Below the pieces are notes generated by a model. It ran no database searches. It was not told the origin of the DNA and saw nothing but the letters and a program-made list of their open reading frames with translations. DNA of 64,000 nt, from the NCBI GenBank assembly GCA_017654935.2, contig CM065710.1, forward strand, positions 24,226,436 through 24,290,435, written 5' to 3'. The first letter of the stretch is position 1. Each line of letters begins with the position of its first letter. Both the position numbers and the translations under genes were made by a program. The DNA is from Phymorhynchus buccinoides. Its lineage: Eukaryota > Mollusca > Gastropoda > Neogastropoda > Raphitomidae. Shown here one piece after another: positions 23,019 to 35,178 of this stretch.

Positions 23019-23578
23019 CAGACAAACCCCTATTTTACGACCCTCTGTTAAGCGACCACCTCTCATTTGAGACCGGATTTGTTGGCACAGATGCATTTTA
23101 CTATGTAAACGACCTCTCTTAAACGACTTCCTCTAAAACGCGACTTACGACCGCCATTTTGTTGGTTTTTACGACCGTTGCTGTCGTCTGCATAGACTTC
23201 GAGCAAAGGGAAACAACCACGGTCAAGGGCCTGAAAGCGGAGTCGCTTCCCTTGTAGAAAAGATGGCGGAGAGTCGTAGGAAAAGCACGAAAACCACTGA
23301 CTTTGAAAAAGAAAACCACTGACTTTGGACGAGAGTGGAGGTGATTAAAAGAAGTCGGCGAAGTGAAACTGTAATACATCGATTGCACAATCCTATGGAG
23401 TTGGAAAGACCCAAATCCAGTTTTAATGTCATTGTATGTGTGCATGAAGAAGAGAGTATGAACTGTGCTGAACTTTTTCTTTCTACGGCTGCCAGTGAAA
23501 ACCTCCGTCATACGACCCCTCCAATTTACGACCGATTTTTCCGGACATTTTGGAAGTCTTAAAATAGAGGTTTGTCTG
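23019..23578. mobile_element. pogo/Tigger-like MITE, CAGACAAACCCC family, copy 1
   Basis: Flanked by TA (23017, 23579). The ends CAGACAAACCCCTATTTTA and TAAAATAGAGGTTTGTCTG are inverted. It is inserted within another MITE whose intact form reads GTAAGTATTAAAATTACC; here the same sequence is split with TA duplicated. An internal ATG ([18 protein letters not shown]) is a remnant of the coding start also seen in copy 2. Confidence 0.9.
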
Positions 23579-23589
23579 TATTAAAATTA

Positions 23590-23624
23590 CCTCCAGGAGG
23601 TAGCACCTCAGCTCTGGCGTGGTC
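23590..23624 (-). pseudogene. Broken duplicate of the 22.5-kb terminal exon start
   Basis: The acceptor (CTCTTCTTGACACAG|GACC) and first 11 codons (TTPELRCYLLE) match the exon at 22592 closely. The sequence then runs into MITE DNA (GTAATTTTAATAC). The adjoining intron sequence (GCACTCCATTACAAC...GCCCAGGGCTGG) is duplicated as well. This is a segmental duplicate cut by a breakpoint at the shared CTCCAGG/TTACCTCC sequence. Confidence 0.65.
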
Positions 23625-24527
23625 CTGTGTCAAGAAGAGCACTCCATTACAACAATGCCCAGGGCTGGCAACAAAGTGATGATACAGTGGAACCTCCCTT
23701 CATTCAAAGATGAGATTTTCCCTCCAATTGGAGGATTTCCTCCTTTTTGATGGCCCCAGGGGTCATTTTTGAGATCAGTGTAAATCTGTTGAGAAACTTG
23801 GGGGTTGGGGTAGGGGTGTTTGGTTTTGTGTTGAGTCGTAAATGGGGCAAGACATTTTGTTCTTGATCGGTTCATTCTCAAATGAACGTTTTCCAGTTTC
23901 TGCTTGGGGGCAGCCAAGACTGCTCTATCTATCATGACTCTGCAGTTGGTAACACTGAAAACGGAAGTTATTCATTTGCTGATGAAGCCTACTCCGGGCC
24001 ACGGACCCATGGCTTCTTTTTTTCCTCCTTTTTGGTTTTCTGAGAATCTCATCTCCGCTTATAAGACCTTGAAAAATCATCCCAAATGAGGTCTTATAAG
24101 GGAGGGGTCTTATAAGAGGTAATGTTAATACTCACAAAGAAGGGCAATGTCTCAGAGAAGCAGGTCTTATGTGGGAGGGAATCTTATAATGGGGGGTCTT
24201 ATAAGGGAGGTTCCACTGTACTTACAAAGAAGGGCAATGTCTTAGAGAAGTAGGTCTTATGCGAAGGGAGTCTTATAATGGGAGGTCTTATAAGGGAGGT
24301 TCCACTGTAGTAGTCATTCAGGGTTGCTGCTAGCAAAATGCATCCATAGAACAAACGACTTCAGCACTTGGGATGATTAGGACCATTTGACCACTTCCAC
24401 AAAGTTTAACATTTTGCCAAACGACGGTCACCCACACTAGTCACATGCCTTTGTATATTAAAAACCCTAGCATACACACAGACATAGACACAAAATTCAG
24501 GTTTTGTTATTATAGTTTCTTACTACC

Positions 24528-24655
24528 ATATTTTTCGGATCATTAGGCGCTGCTGTTGCATAAGGCGAATAGGGCAATTTTCAAGAAAAATCTGAAAAAA
24601 TTAAAGTAAAAGGCGCCCTCGTTTATAAGGCAAAAGAAAGTCAAAGTTTGAAGCC
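24528..24655. mobile_element. MITE fragment cut by the assembly gap
   Basis: It starts TACCATATTTTTCGGATCAT and contains GCATAAGGCGAATAGGGC and TTTATAAGGC, as in the 10.3-kb element. The other end lies in the N run. Confidence 0.55.
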
Positions 24656-25155
24656 NNNNNNNNNNNNNNNNNNNNNNNNNNNNNNNNNNNNNNNNNNNNN
24701 NNNNNNNNNNNNNNNNNNNNNNNNNNNNNNNNNNNNNNNNNNNNNNNNNNNNNNNNNNNNNNNNNNNNNNNNNNNNNNNNNNNNNNNNNNNNNNNNNNNN
24801 NNNNNNNNNNNNNNNNNNNNNNNNNNNNNNNNNNNNNNNNNNNNNNNNNNNNNNNNNNNNNNNNNNNNNNNNNNNNNNNNNNNNNNNNNNNNNNNNNNNN
24901 NNNNNNNNNNNNNNNNNNNNNNNNNNNNNNNNNNNNNNNNNNNNNNNNNNNNNNNNNNNNNNNNNNNNNNNNNNNNNNNNNNNNNNNNNNNNNNNNNNNN
25001 NNNNNNNNNNNNNNNNNNNNNNNNNNNNNNNNNNNNNNNNNNNNNNNNNNNNNNNNNNNNNNNNNNNNNNNNNNNNNNNNNNNNNNNNNNNNNNNNNNNN
25101 NNNNNNNNNNNNNNNNNNNNNNNNNNNNNNNNNNNNNNNNNNNNNNNNNNNNNNN
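24656..25155. other. Assembly gap, 500 N
   Basis: Exactly 500 N. It truncates a MITE on its left; CT-rich sequence follows on the right. Confidence 0.99.
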
Positions 25156-26089
25156 ATCTCTGTGTCTGTCTCTCATTTTCTCCCATCCTCCATCATCTGT
25201 CTGCGGTCTCTTTTGTTTGCCCCCCCCCCCCCCCCCCCCCTTGACCGTACACTGCTCCGGCTCTGTTCCACCAGCCATCTTAAATCTGCTTCTTTTTTTC
25301 TTTTTGTGTGCTCCGAACAAGTGTTTTACTCACATTATAATACGCACGTACTGTGGGCCTTAATTACAATTCGATCATCATCTTTTTAAGACAAGAGATT
25401 GTTTTATTAACTAGCTTGATTTCTTTTTTAAACTTCGGGACTTTCCTGGTATCGCAGTACCTCCAGGATCGTCCCACTATCTATAGTTATTAATGTCCCA
25501 TATATAGATGTGCTTGTTCCAGGCCGGGGGACGTTAAGCGAACTTTCATCATCTTTTTAAAGGGGCATCCTAACGGATGAGTTTTTGCAAGAAACACGCC
25601 GAGATCACCAGGCAAACACCAGGGCGAGTTTCTCTAGATAACGGTCGCCGCGCGAATAACGCTTACTCCAAACGGGGCTAGAAACACTTTCAGAAAACGT
25701 TTGCGGAAGAACGTTACAAGCTCTTGTCTGATTTGTCAAACAAATGTTTTATTTTAACCAAACTCTGATGGACCAATCAACAACAAGAAATGTATTCACC
25801 CCATGCTATAGTCACGTGATAGTTCGCCACGAGATACTTTGGGAGCAGCCCAAAACGTTTTTGGCAAACGTCAGCGATAGAGGTGTTTCTTAGTACCGTT
25901 TTTGCCGATTTGCGCTCACGCTATGTATCGTTAACCCTTGTGAAACGGCCCCCTTTCTCTTCCCTCCCACTGCCCTCTCTTTTCCCAGTTTCTTACTCAC
26001 TCTTTTCCCAGTTTCTTACTCACGCATGCATACACTCATAGAAACGGGCGTGTCATGTGCATACCACACATGCATACCACACATGCATA

Positions 26090-26129
<40 letters not shown>

Positions 26130-26400
26130 CGCACACACACACGCGCGCGCTATGTAGTATAGCTTCAGGGAAGCCTGATATACACAGAGACAGAAAGAAA
26201 GACAGCCGCCACTGCAAGGCTGGACTACTGATTTCTAGTCACGATGTTGTTGCAAAGGAATGTGGTTATTGACATAATTCATCCTATTCCTATGCAACAT
26301 ATGACTATCTTGATTCTGAACATGCTCCAGATAATACCCATGACCATAGAACAGTATATATTGACACCCCCCCCCCCCCCCCCCCCCATTCGGTGGTAAC
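25156..26400. other. Intergenic with poly-C and (CA)n runs
   Basis: C-runs at 25221 and 26365 and (CA)n at 26093-26126. No exon or repeat copy is recognised. Confidence 0.5.
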
Positions 26401-26402
26401 TG

Positions 26403-27580
26403 GTGTTTTACGTCCTCTCGACCCCTAGGGGCACATATGGGACATTTTTACTAAAGTTTAGATTGAGGGACAGGATAAAATATGAAAACGTTACGGGGAC
26501 AGGGACAAAAACAAAAATAGTGAAGGGGGAAATATTTTTTAGAGGCGCAAGCCGATTTTGGAATATTAGTCTGACGAGATTTATTTTAGGCTATTTAAAG
26601 GAGTCTGGTAATACTTTGATAAGATCTTTAGATATTTTTTAAAAATTTTAATAGATAAAAAGTTCTTTTGTTATTTTGTGACCCAGCCGAAACCCTAACT
26701 CCCCCGGAATTAAAATTTCAGGGCTACAACGTTAAAAGAAGACTTAGCTTCAGTTTAATATTAAAAAACCATTAATGGCCCTTAGTTATTTTAAAAGAGA
26801 ATTGTATTTACAAATATATGTTCAAAATTTTACAAGAGTTAAAACTGAATTTTTTAAAAATTTTACAGGCCCTACCGGGGGAAGAAAGTCTCTGCCCCCA
26901 GGACATCCCTATAACTTAGGGGAAAATGTACATCGTGGGCTAAAGATTTGTTTTAATGTGTCCTACCAGGGGAAGATAGCTCTGCCCCCGGGACTTCCCT
27001 ATACAGGGGAAAAATTTACATCTCGGACTTATTTGTTATAATCTTAGGTTTAAAAATGTTTTATTTTGTTTAAAATTCTGAGTTTAATAAAAAGATTTAG
27101 TAAGATATTTATTTTGAATGAACGAAGTATGTGTATTAAGAGATTGATTAAAAGATTACCTTGGGCGGACATAGTAAAGCCCTATAGGTCTTGACCTTAA
27201 CCGAATTCTGATAGAGGGTGCCTTGATTTTAGGTAGTGTTATTGACGAATAAGTAGTTGGTTGTGAAAGATTAAAAATACATGATAATAGTATAGTCGTG
27301 GTATATATAAGGTCCGGGTATAGTTTTTATTTTGGTATTTCGATATGAGATTAGGAGATAGTTCCAGGATGCTTTTTAGTAGGTGATAAGTTGTAGTGAA
27401 TTTGTAAAGTTTTGTTGTTGTGTTGTGTATGGAGTGGAGTGTGAGCGCGCGCCCGACCCCTACAAGCGATCGCGAAGGAGGTCCAACTAGCAGTCAGAAG
27501 ACTGATATTAATGATGTTTATTTTTACGTTAGTTAAAGAGTATTTTTTAGAGTTATTTTAGTTTGTCCGCTGACCAACCA
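26403..27580 (+). other. AT-rich unclassified region beginning with a TGTTTTACGTCC fragment
   Basis: The first 50 bases match the 37.5-kb repeat (TTTTACGTCCTCTCGACC, CACATATGGGACATTT). The rest is AT-rich with two related blocks (CTCTGCCCCCAGGACATCCC and CTCTGCCCCCGGGACTTCCC, 26891 and 26981) and a TATA-like GTATATATAAGGTCCGGG at 27301. It could be an old retroelement. No ORF above background was recognised. Confidence 0.3.
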
Positions 27581-27640
27581 AGGGCCCCCCCCCATTCCCC
27601 GCTTGGCTTTCATAATATAGTCCCCCCCCCCCCCCCCCCG

Positions 27641-27950
27641 TGGGGATACCGGGGGGTCTTTGTATAAATAGTTCCCCCACCTTCTGGAAGTTCTGTGCTT
27701 GTAATTTCCTCTAATCTGTCACTCTCTTTGACTCTGCCTTTTCCCTTTGTTTACTCTCATCTACTATCTTTCTGCCTTACAGATCCATTCTCCTGCCTTT
27801 TTTCACGAAACACTTTCAAAAGCATTTCCTCCAGCCGAAGTCGGACTTGCTGAGCCTAAGTATTTCTTAGTTAGGCGCATAACGGCAGCATGACGCATAT
27901 GCGCTGATAATTGATAGGAAACTGTCTGAATGATCAAAGAAGAAGAAGAT
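27641..27950 (+). repeat. D-family (GAA-tailed) interspersed repeat, near full-length
   Basis: It runs from GTGGGGATACCGGGGGGTCT through CTTCTGGAAGTTCTGTGCTT, the CTCTAATCTGTCACTCTCTT block, CAGCCGAAGTCGGACTTGCT, TTAGTTAGGCGCATAACGGC and GATAGGAAACTGTCTGA to a (GAA)n tail. It is one of the best copies of the commonest repeat in the window. It has no inverted termini, so it is probably retroposed and SINE-like. The source is not recognised. Confidence 0.8.
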
Positions 27951-28383
27951 AATAGTTTCTATCAATTAGCTGGCATAAGAATTGCCCTTAACGTGCTCGT
28001 GCCAATAAGGACAGCAGCTGTAGCATAGGTGTAGTTTTGCTTTCGTATTTCTATGAGTAAAAAAAAAAGGTTATTGCTTATTGACTTCTTTGTAAATTGT
28101 GAATTCTATTGCCATACATATACCAAATATCTATATTCAAATTCAAGCAGAAAACAATATCCGAAACTGTGGTTTGAAGAAGGTCAAAGGGCAAAGCACT
28201 CTAAATGACCAATGAATGAGAAAGTTGCTCAGTGATATCATACATGGAGAGAAGAATTGGGACAGCAGACGATACGGATATCATTGAAAAAGTTCTTGAT
28301 TACATCTGCTGTGTGTCACGGTTATTATCGGTATCAATATCCGATCCTGAACACGTGATACATTGTAACCTTGGTTTACAGAT

Positions 28384-28447
28384 ATGACGGGTCGAGACGA
28401 GAATATGAAATCCATCGAAGCGAAGGTGGTAGTTTTAGGCTCTCAAG
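28384..28447 (+). CDS. Rab GTPase coding exon 1
   Basis: ATG at 28384 opens [21 protein letters not shown], which is the N-terminal extension, strand beta-1 and the first half of the P-loop. The donor is G|GTATGT after 28447 (phase 1). The ATG lies two bases after a good acceptor (GGTTTACAG|AT), suggesting that this exon starts at 28382 and that a non-coding exon lies upstream. A second Met at residue 8 is a possible alternative start. Confidence 0.9.
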
Positions 28448-29281
28448 GTATGTTTTGAGTTTTGTTTGTTTACATCAAAAATGATCAAAATGCTTTGTGT
28501 TTTCTAATTCATCCCCGAATCACAGAGAACTATTGATGATTGTTATAACTGATCGAAGGCTTATTTGCTTGTGTTTTATGAGAAACTTACATGATTCCTA
28601 ACGAGTGCACACGTTACACATGTTACTAACTACAATCCTCAATCATCTGATTGACTCATGAGTGATTCTGATCATTTGATTCATGACACATGGGTAGGCG
28701 GAAGCGAGAAGATAAAGAGTGATGTTTTGACAATGGTAGCACTAGCAGTGTTAGTGATTTTTCTTTCAAAACTTAGCATCTTGTGGTCAGTGTTTCACTG
28801 TTTGATCAAACTGAAAGTTTCCACCCAACTAAAACAATATGAAGAGCATTAGTACAATAGTAGCATCTTTGTTTAGCGACTGAGTCAGTCAATGAATGGG
28901 AATGGGAAGTTACACTTACTTTCAGTGTAATCAAATAATGTTCTTTGTTCTGTCAAGAGGTGTACCTTTAACTAGTTGTAAAGGGTTAGTCAGGGTTTTA
29001 GCTTATATCCATGTCGAGATGTGTCAATTTAACCAAAGAGTTAAAGCATACAAAATGTTGTCTGCTTTTATTGAACTTGTCTTTGGTTTTATTACGGCCA
29101 CTTGGTACTTCAGTTATGTCATCATAGTTTGCTGACATAAGACTGCTAGGTCTGTGTACAAAAGACTTGTTGAATCAAACTTCAAGCAACTCCTCAATAT
29201 ATACAAGACTACATATTTGTGTGTGTGTGCAGTATAGTATTAAATGATTGTGCACTCTGTAGTATGTGTGTCTGTCTGTTT

Positions 29282-29341
<60 letters not shown>

Positions 29342-32300
29342 GTCATTATCTCAATCTTGAAATATGCTCTCTCTCTCTGTAAACGAAGTTTGTTACAATA
29401 AATAACACAACAGAAAATTAAATTGCTTATGAGGAAGCCAAAACCCTAAATAAATACGCAGCAGGTTTAAAACAGACTGGCTCCACCAAAACAACGGCTT
29501 TTAGGCGCACAAGGAGCTAGATCCGGACACTGGAGAGGAAACATCAGACCATCATCTTAAGCCTGCACACTGGGCACTGTTGCCTCTATGCACACCTTAG
29601 AAGGATTGGGGACACAGACACAGCCTTGGGCCCAGCATGTCTGTCTTCGGTTGGAGAAAACCTTTGGAAGAATTTATCAAACAAAAGCAAGAGAACGGAC
29701 CAGTAAGGCAGAGTCAAAGAGAGTGACGGATTAGAAGCTACAAGCACAGAACTTCCAGAAGGTGGAGGAACTATATGTACCAAAGACACCCCCCCACCCC
29801 CACCCCCCCGGGGTATTCCCACGGGGGATATAGCGTAATTAAAGAGAGATGTTTTGCATTGCAGGTGTGGGTAAGACCAGCGTGGTGATCCGCTATGTGG
29901 GAGGGATGTTCACCAAGACCGTCAGCCCCACCATCGGAGCCTCCTTCTTCACCTACAAGATGTGAGCATCAAATATCCCCCCCCCCCCCCCCCCCCCGCC
30001 CCTTCCCCACTATCCCACCCCAACCCCAGCACCTCCTGCAAAAAACAGGGAGGGGGGGGGGGGGATAGACCGAAAAGTACAATAAATGCATGCCCTGTGT
30101 GTATCAAGTATGTGGGAGCATGGATGTGTTTGTGTGTGCAGTTGTATGTGCACATGTGTGTGTATGTGTGTATGTACATTTTCTGTATAATGTGTTATGT
30201 TTTCATGAACACAGTGTTATATATTGTATCTGTTTAAATGTGACAGCAAACATTTCCTTGTTAATTTTTGTTGGGTATAATAAAGACTGATTGATTGATT
30301 GATTGAATATTAATTTTTCTCACACGTATGTGCAGGACTCTGGATGGCTATAGGGTCAAGCTTCAGGTGTGGGATACGGCCGGTCAGGAACGATTCAGAG
30401 CCATGGTGAGTAGACCTCACATTCTTCATAGATGAGAGAGATCTCTCTTTCATGGCTGAGTGGCACTTGTGAAATAGCTGCCATCGGGGCAGTGGGTGGT
30501 GCCTCCATACGGGCAGCAGATGACTCCCCACCCTCCACAAGTCTCTCCCCATGGGGATACTGGGGGTCTTTCATGCAAATAGTTCTCCCACCTTCTGGAA
30601 GTTCTGTACTTGTAACTTCCTCTAATCTGTCACTCTCTACTTTAATTCTGCCTTTTCCTTTCGCTTGCTGTCGTTAACTATCTTTCTGCCTTACTGGTCC
30701 GTTCTCCTGCCCTTTGTAAAATAAATTCTTACAAAAGTTTTCTCCATCCGAAAGACGGAAATGCTGGGCCTAACTGTTGCTTAGTTAGGCGCATAACGGC
30801 CGCATGACGCAGCATTGCATAACCCTAGAATCCGGCAGAATTTCCCCAACAGAAATCAGACTGTCCTGGGCATTGCAAAGACAGCGGGTGGCCTGGGGTG
30901 TAAGTGGGTGCACAGAAGCACATTTCAAATAGGCTAGTACTAGTAGTAGAGAGCCAGAATTCATGTTTCTTTTTTTGTCAAGGAAGAAGGCATTTAACCT
31001 CTTCACTGCCCCGTCACGGATATTTCCGTCAACTTCCGAAAACCTATAAACTGCCCCGTCACGGAAATATAGGGTTATTCTAAGAGTTTCCCTTTTTCTA
31101 TCCATACGCTTTTCGCAGTATGTTCGAATGCATGTGAGTGTTCTCAAAGGATAGTATATTCAATCCCCGTTCAGAAAAGCGTAGGTTATATGCACTTTTA
31201 TTCAGAAAGTTTTGTGATAGACTCGGCAACCTAAAACAGCTTGGCAAATAGTTGCCCCGAAATCGGGCTTGGCAGTGAAGGGGTTAAAGGCAAAACAACC
31301 GATTCCAGGGATCGGGTATAGACTGCTAGCCTAGTTGCTGCGAAGTTCTGCCTCGCAGTGGCTCGGACAACAGGGAAAAAAGAACGGTTGAACCGTCTCT
31401 GCCGCGAGCAGCGATTAAAATGATGGTGCGCGCCTCGCGTCAAAGCTTTATATATGCCGACTGTGCGTTTAAGTAGTCCCTTTCTGTCATTAGAAATTTG
31501 TTGTGTAAATACAGCAGTTATTGTTTGTTTTTGTGTTTTGGTTGTTTTGTTTTTTACTGTGGAACTATTTTGGTACAGACAAACCCCTATTTTACGACCC
31601 TCTGTTAAGCGACCACCTCTCATTTGAGACCGGATTTGTTGGCACGGATGCATTTTACTATGTAAACGACCTCTCTTAAACGACTTCCTCTAAAACGCGA
31701 CTTACGACCGCCATTTTGTTGGTTTTTACGACCGTTGTTGTCGTCTGCATAGACTTCGAGCAAAGGGAAACAACCACGGTCAAGGGCCTGAAAGCGGAGT
31801 CGCTTCCCTTGTTGTAGAAAAGATGGCGGAAAGCGTAGGAAAAGCACGAAAACCACTGACTTTGGACGAGAGTGGAGGTGACTTTAACAGAATTCAGGTC
31901 GGAAGTGAAACTGTAATACATCGATTGCACAATCCTATGGAGTTGGAAAGACCCAAATCCAGTTTTAGTATGTCATTGTATGTGTGCATGAAGAAGAGAG
32001 TATGAACTGTGCTGAACTTTTTCTTTCTACGGCTGCCAGTGAAAACCTCTGTCATACGACCCCTCCAATTTACGACCGATTTTTCCGGACATTTTGGAAG
32101 TCTTAAAATAGAGGTTTGTCAGTACTAACAGGGCTCCCAATCGTCCCACAAAACAAGGGGTCCCAGGGACTCCTTCACTGACAGAATAGAGGGTCCTAGA
32201 GGAGGGATAGAGGCAGGGCTCCCAATCGTCCCACAAAACAAGGGGTCCCAGGGACTCCTTCACTGACAGAATAGAGGGTCCTAGAGGAGGGATAGAGGCA

Positions 32301-35118
32301 GGGCTCCCAATCGTCCACAAAACAAGGGGTCCCAGGGACTCCTTCACTGACAGAATAGAGGGTCCTAGAGGAGGGATAGAGGCAGGGCTCCCAATCGTCC
32401 CACAAAACAAGGGGTCCCAGGGACTCCTTCACTGACAGAATAGAGGGTCCTAGAGGAGGGATAGAGGCAGGGCTCCCAATCGTCCCACAAAACAAGGGGT
32501 CCCAGGGACTCCTTCACTGACAGAATAGAGGGTCCTAGAGGAGGGATAGAGGCAGGGCTCCCAATCGTCCCGCAAAACACAAGGGGTCCCAGGGACTCCT
32601 TCACTGACAGAATAGAGGGTCCTAGAGGAGGGATAGAGGCAGGGCTCCCAATCGTACCACAAAACAAGGGGTCCCAGGGACTCCTTCACTGACAGAATAG
32701 AGGGTCCTAGAGGAGGGATAGAGGCAGGGCTCCCAATCGTCCCACAAAACAAGGGGTCCCAGGGACTCCTTCACTTACAGTATAGAGGGTCCTAGAGGAG
32801 GGATAGAGGCAGGGCTCCCAATCGTACCACAAAACAAGGGGTCCCAGGGACTCCCTCACTGACAGAATAGAGGGTTCTAGAGGAGGGATAGAGGCAGGGC
32901 TCCCAATCCTCCCGCAAAACAAGGGGTCCCAGGGACTCCTTCACTGACAGAATAGAGGGTCCTAGAGGCGGGATAGAGGGTCCCAGGGACTCCCTCACTG
33001 ACAGAATAGAGGGTCCTAGAGGAGGGATAGAGGCAGGGCTCCCAATCGTCCCACAAAACAAGGGGTCCCAGGGACTCCTTCACTGACAGTATAGAGGGTC
33101 CTAGAGGCGGGATAGAGGGTCCCAGTGACATTGTGAATGCTAAAAAGAATTGTTCTAGTGCATCCCTGGGACCCCCTGCAAATTCGTTTAGAGGGTCCTT
33201 TAGAATTGTAGTACTTCGTAGACCCCCAAATGGGGGTCCCTGGGAGCTCTGGGTTGATGCAGTAGATCGAGACAGGGGCCTGTGATATTTGTCTCTGTGT
33301 GTTTGTGTGTGTGTGTGTGTACATGCATATGTGAGTGTAAAATATCCAACTTTTTATTATTGTTTATCCACTAATCGCAACCGTGTGTGTGTGTGTGTGT
33401 GTACATGCATGCGTGTGTGCATGCGTACGTGAGTGTAAAATATCCAAATTTTTGTTTATTCACTAATCGCAACCGTGTGTGTGTACATGTGTGCATGTAT
33501 GCATGCATATGTGAGTGTAAAATATCCAACCTTTTTTTAATTGTTTATTCAGTAATCACAGTCTTGTGTGTGTGTGTGTGTTCATGTGTGTGTGGGTCTA
33601 AAATATCCAACTTTTTCTTATTGTTGATGCAGTAATCACAGTCATATCATTTTTCAGGCTCCTATGTACTATCGTAAAGCCAATGCGGCCATGTTGGTTT
33701 ATGACATCACATCGCTGGAGAGCTTCTATGACATCAAGGACTGGGTCAAAGGTGAGATCGGTATAAAAATAATATGTATTGTATGTACACCCTTGTAAAA
33801 AGTGTACTAGTTATGCTTATGCGGTTGTGCGTGTGTATGCAACACGTAAGCATCTGTACTTGTGTGTTTGTATGTGGGTGTGGTTATTTCCTTGTCTGTC
33901 CCGGGTCTGTAGACACGTGTGTCCCCAGGGTGGGTGAGATTCTCATCTAAGTAGAGTCACAAGTTCGGTTCGAGTGGACAATAGGCTCCAGTCTGTCTGT
34001 CCACAGAGGGGGGAGGGATGCCCAAATCTGTGTTAAAGCGTTTTAATCACCTTGGCCTTTGTGATTGTGAAGTGCCCACACCCTACCCTAGCCTTCGAGG
34101 TAGGTTAAATGGGAACCTCAGTGATTTAGCACATACTTGTTTGGGAAGATTTGCTAGGAGCTATGTTTCAGTTCATTCCTCCAGCTGCCCAGGGCTGTCT
34201 TACAGATGGGGCGTTTGTCGTTGTCCATAAAAAATGTTATAACCTACTAAAGAGGTGAAATGTTCAAACCAATGAAATTAAACTGTTTGTTAAAGTGACC
34301 AATCAGAAACAAACCCCTGGTCAGATATCCAATGAGATTAGGTATTAGGATCCGAGGGCTAAATGTGGGTAGAAGCTTGCTATTTATTTCGTGAAAGCGT
34401 TCTAGGCTTTCTCTTGTATGGCCAGCAGCAGAAGTCTTAACTTGCTCTGAAGACTCTGAAGTCTGTAGCTGGTGGTCAGTCCTTTGCCTGGGATGTGTGT
34501 GTCACATTGTTGCTAGAGTCCTTTTATTGTCCTTTTCTTATCCTTTTATTTAGTCTCCTTTTTCCTTTCTTTTATGATATCCGTTTCTTTTGCTTACTTT
34601 TTACTTTTACTTTATTTCTTTTTGTAGTTGAGTAGATTGATTAAAGAGTGAAAATTCCAAATTGTCTTCTTTGGTTTATTGTGTATCCCTCATTGTGAAA
34701 GTCTACCGAACTCCTTCACCCTCTTCAATTCTTTCTTCTTAAAATCTCTTTTCTCTTTCTACCTTTTTTAAGGAAATCCTAACCTATCTACCCCGAACCC
34801 GACACCCTTTCTGTAACTGTGCTGCCCCACTAGGGTAGGTCTGAAAGGGTGGTTTACATGTAGATCACTCGTTTGGAATGATGCATTATTGGAAAGGTCA
34901 TCCAAGAAAGAAAAAAAGTGTCAATAAAAGCTACACATGGTCAAAGCAGGAATTTTTCCATACTCTTTTGGTTGCTTTTAAATTAGAAATCCAGTCATAT
35001 TTTTTTCATCTATGTTTCACTTTCATATTTTCTTGTCACACAAAACACAACACACTCCAAATATTGCACATACACAGTCAAGCACGCAAGCATGCATGCA
35101 CATCTGTGTGTGCAAACA

Positions 35119-35178
<60 letters not shown>

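Larger units (their letters stand above)
22862..24308. mobile_element. Nest of CAGTGGAACCTCCCTTATAAG MITEs with later insertions
   Basis: At least three copies of the TTATAAGACC MITE are interleaved (starts near 22862, 22945, 23686; ends near 24219 and 24308). They are interrupted by the CAGACAAACC element at 23019, by the exon fragment at 23590, and by a further segment at about 23708-24057 bounded by AGATGAGATTTTCCCTCC and GAGAATCTCATCT. MITE-on-MITE insertion at internal TA sites explains most joins. Confidence 0.75.

Noticed and set aside
32027..33131. Overlapping minus-strand frames with repeated [16 protein letters not shown] peptides
   Set aside because: The 85-bp unit is not a multiple of three, so the same peptide recurs in shifted frames. 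It is a repeat artefact within an intron.
34018..34860. Solo LTR
   Set aside because: CCAAT and TATA-like motifs were noted, but no TG...CA ends, target duplication or second copy were found.
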